A DNA stretch of 64,000 bases from Parabacteroides sp. An277. Lineage in GTDB: Bacteria; Bacteroidota; Bacteroidia; Bacteroidales; Tannerellaceae. Positions within the stretch are counted from its first letter, which is position 1, and each line of letters opens with the position of its first letter. The notes under the pieces were generated by a model. The model was not told where the DNA came from. It saw only the letters and a program-made list of their open reading frames with translations, and searched no databases. The stretch covers positions 30,317 to 94,316 of the forward strand of contig NZ_NFJB01000015.1 of NCBI RefSeq assembly GCF_002159645.1, in the 5' to 3' direction. The translations under genes and the position numbers were made by a program. This document shows, piece after piece, positions 62,596 to 64,000 of this stretch.

Positions 62596-63612
62596 TTAAA
62601 TAACACCTTCTAAATCTAAATAACCAAACTGGATCTCATCATTAAAGACAAAAATCAAACGATTATTTCCCTCGTCATAACAGAACTGATTAATCATATA
62701 TCCTATATCCAAGGTTTTTATATAGTTCCCATCTAAATCAAAAACAATTAGTTGTTTGGGATAATAATCATTTCCTTTATTACTTCCTCCAGAATAGGAT
62801 ACAATAAATTTACTTCCTTTGCAGAATACACCTCCACCATAATAATGGATATCTCTACTGCTTTTGTCACTCCATTCAGGTCCATATATATTGCATTTTA
62901 AGTTTCCATTAAAATCAAATATAGAAATCAAATCATGATATGTATATATTTCTGCAGCTAAAGTATACTTTGCTGAAGATGCACATACAATTCGTTTGTG
63001 TTTGATTTTAGGTGTATTATTAGACAATGGTACAATCTCACCTGTCAGCATATTCCATTTGGATACAGATGGTGTATAATCATTAATACCGATGGGGGCT
63101 ATTGTCCGACCTACACATAACGTATCATTTATATATTCATATTCTGTTGGAAAATTTGAGCTATTGATATGCACCTTTACGTTTGGTTTATAATTAGCAG
63201 GATCTTTTAATGCACTGTCTATATCGAAACTAAAAATACGCATTTTAGAATGGTCATTAATATAGAACTTACCATGAGTATCATCTATTGCTATTGCGCC
63301 AGGATTCGAAATTTCTTTGGGACCTTGCCCTTGTTTCCCTACACTTCCTAAATAGGAAAACTTATTCTTATCAAATACAGAAACAAAGTAATCGAAAGAT
63401 TTGAGATCTTCTATTAACAGGTATTTATTTGAAACATAAGCCAAAGCATAATTCCCTATTAGCACATCTTCTTCTGATATCTTTATTTCTTTTATTAGCT
63501 GTTTTACGTCTATTTTATTGTTCCGATTAGCTTGGTACCGATCAGTTTCAGTATTTCTATTACAACTTATTAGACATAATATAAACAGTATATATAGTAA
63601 TAACTTATTCAT
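62596..63612 (-). CDS. 6-bladed beta-propeller lipoprotein
   Basis: A 338-residue lipoprotein (lipobox CLISC, Cys at about 17) of the TolB-like 6-bladed propeller family common in Bacteroidales. It has repeated blades with FDYFVSVFDKNKFSYLGSVG, GKFYINDHSKMRIFSFDID, YHDLISIFDFNGNLKCNIYG and KQLIVFDLDGNYIKTLDIG. Function unknown; members usually lie beside NVEALA peptide genes and may bind or display them at the cell surface. A hairpin separates it from the NVEALA gene, so it may receive part of that transcript. Strongly A+T rich compared with the rest of the window. Confidence 0.88.
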   Translation of the reverse strand: MNKLLLYILFILCLISCNRNTETDRYQANRNNKIDVKQLIKEIKISEEDVLIGNYALAYVSNKYLLIEDLKSFDYFVSVFDKNKFSYLGSVGKQGQGPKEISNPGAIAIDDTHGKFYINDHSKMRIFSFDIDSALKDPANYKPNVKVHINSSNFPTEYEYINDTLCVGRTIAPIGINDYTPSVSKWNMLTGEIVPLSNNTPKIKHKRIVCASSAKYTLAAEIYTYHDLISIFDFNGNLKCNIYGPEWSDKSSRDIHYYGGGVFCKGSKFIVSYSGGSNKGNDYYPKQLIVFDLDGNYIKTLDIGYMINQFCYDEGNNRLIFVFNDEIQFGYLDLEGVI

Positions 63613-63654
63613 GATATTTGCAAATAACTAATAATATAAAGTTGAAACTTAAAA

Positions 63655-63701
63655 GATAGAATGCCCTTAGTAGAAAATATCTAACTAAAAGACATTCTAT
63701 C
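63655..63701 (-). terminator. Terminator or attenuator after the NVEALA gene
   Basis: GATAGAATG and CATTCTATC, with further pairing of CTTAG and CTAAA inside, form a stem followed by TTTTAAG on the minus strand. It lies about 20 bp after the peptide gene and before the propeller gene, so it probably sets a high peptide to propeller ratio. Confidence 0.65.
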
Positions 63702-63723
63702 CAATTTTACCTATAGTTCAAAT

Positions 63724-63945
63724 TTAATTTGCTTCTCTATAGGTTGGGAACCAAAAATGACAATAGCAACCAGTGCCATTATCATAACATCCATTTGGAC
63801 ACAAATCCGATTCGCTTTGCGCCAACGCTTCCACATTAGCCAATGCTAAATCCGACATTTCAACTTTATTCTGATTTTGCTGGTAGTTCCACCCAGCGAT
63901 AGCCGCTGTTGCAACAACAGCCACTGATAATATGATCTTTTTCAT
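63724..63945 (-). CDS. NVEALA family secreted peptide
   Basis: A 73-residue precursor. Residues 1-20 are a hydrophobic export signal (MKKIILSVAVVATAAIAGW). A short linker leads to the family motif LALANVEALAQSE (residues about 33-45), after which the mature C-terminal part of about 28 residues has four cysteines (CPNGC and CYC) and aromatic residues (HFWFP). The motif resembles a cleavage or leader signal in front of a small Cys-rich peptide, as in bacteriocin-like precursors. Role unknown. It is the first gene of the NVEALA-propeller-redoxin locus. Upstream sequence reaches only 55 bp before the window ends and shows no clear promoter. Confidence 0.9.
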   Translation of the reverse strand: MKKIILSVAVVATAAIAGWNYQQNQNKVEMSDLALANVEALAQSESDLCPNGCYDNGTGCYCHFWFPTYREAN

Positions 63946-64000
63946 ATTCTTTCTTTTTAAATTTGTTGTTTATAATACTTTTATGAGCCTCTTCCCCAAC

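Overview
The window looks like chromosomal DNA of a gut-type Bacteroidales bacterium, most like Parabacteroides/Tannerellaceae. This is inferred from gene content, not from a search. Evidence: a complete core of the type IX secretion system (porP-gldK-gldL-gldM-gldN and the giant translocon sprA), a fused murF-alr gene, an NVEALA peptide with a 6-bladed propeller lipoprotein, NigD-like, GSCFA, C10 peptidase and DUF6261-type genes, and promoters of the Bacteroidetes TAnnTTTG type in front of most transcription units.

Layout. 1-4.1 kb (minus): acetate kinase (cut by the window edge) and pta, then folP-cdaA, then one tRNA-Leu(CAA). 4.3-9.5 kb: manC, a C10 cysteine peptidase with a small BACON-like lipoprotein, a DUF6261-type protein, and a tiny two-gene membrane operon. 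9.6-27 kb (minus): the T9SS operon, cobalamin adenosyltransferase, TrpB2-like enzyme, sprA, ruvA and an AraC-type regulator. 27.4-32.2 kb (minus): dxs-trkA-trkH. 32.5-36.6 kb (minus): S41 peptidase, an outer-membrane barrel gene broken in its signal peptide, a second DUF6261-type paralogue and a DUF4160/DUF2442 pair. 36.8-45.5 kb (minus): murF-alr and GSCFA, two membrane metallophosphatases, an AlkD-like repair protein with a 2-hydroxyacid dehydrogenase, and a beta-barrel; a short plus-strand gene encodes little more than a T9SS sorting-like domain. 45.7-60.6 kb is mostly plus: SpmAB-like transporter, two TlpA-like thiol proteins, mnmG-uvrC-dtd-mazG-deoC and polA, with nigD, ybeY and a polyprenyl synthase on minus. 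60.8-64 kb (minus): a phosphoesterase, a decayed redoxin gene, a propeller lipoprotein and an NVEALA peptide.

The most unusual structure lies between genes. At least six intergenic regions carry degenerate tandem arrays whose period is 40, 41 or 42 bp, plus one with a 21 bp period. Their unit sequences differ but share short cores (GGGAGACTTTC, TTTCCCAGCTTG, TCCTACAC). They lie just upstream of promoters and never inside operons. Both DUF6261-type paralogues have a 40 bp array directly upstream. The paralogues are inverted about 26 kb apart and share a near-identical non-coding tail.

A perfect match to the ParB-binding parS consensus lies just after mnmG (gidA), which suggests this region may lie in the origin-proximal part of the chromosome. 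Functional assignments rest on recognised motifs and family knowledge; no database search or skew calculation was possible.
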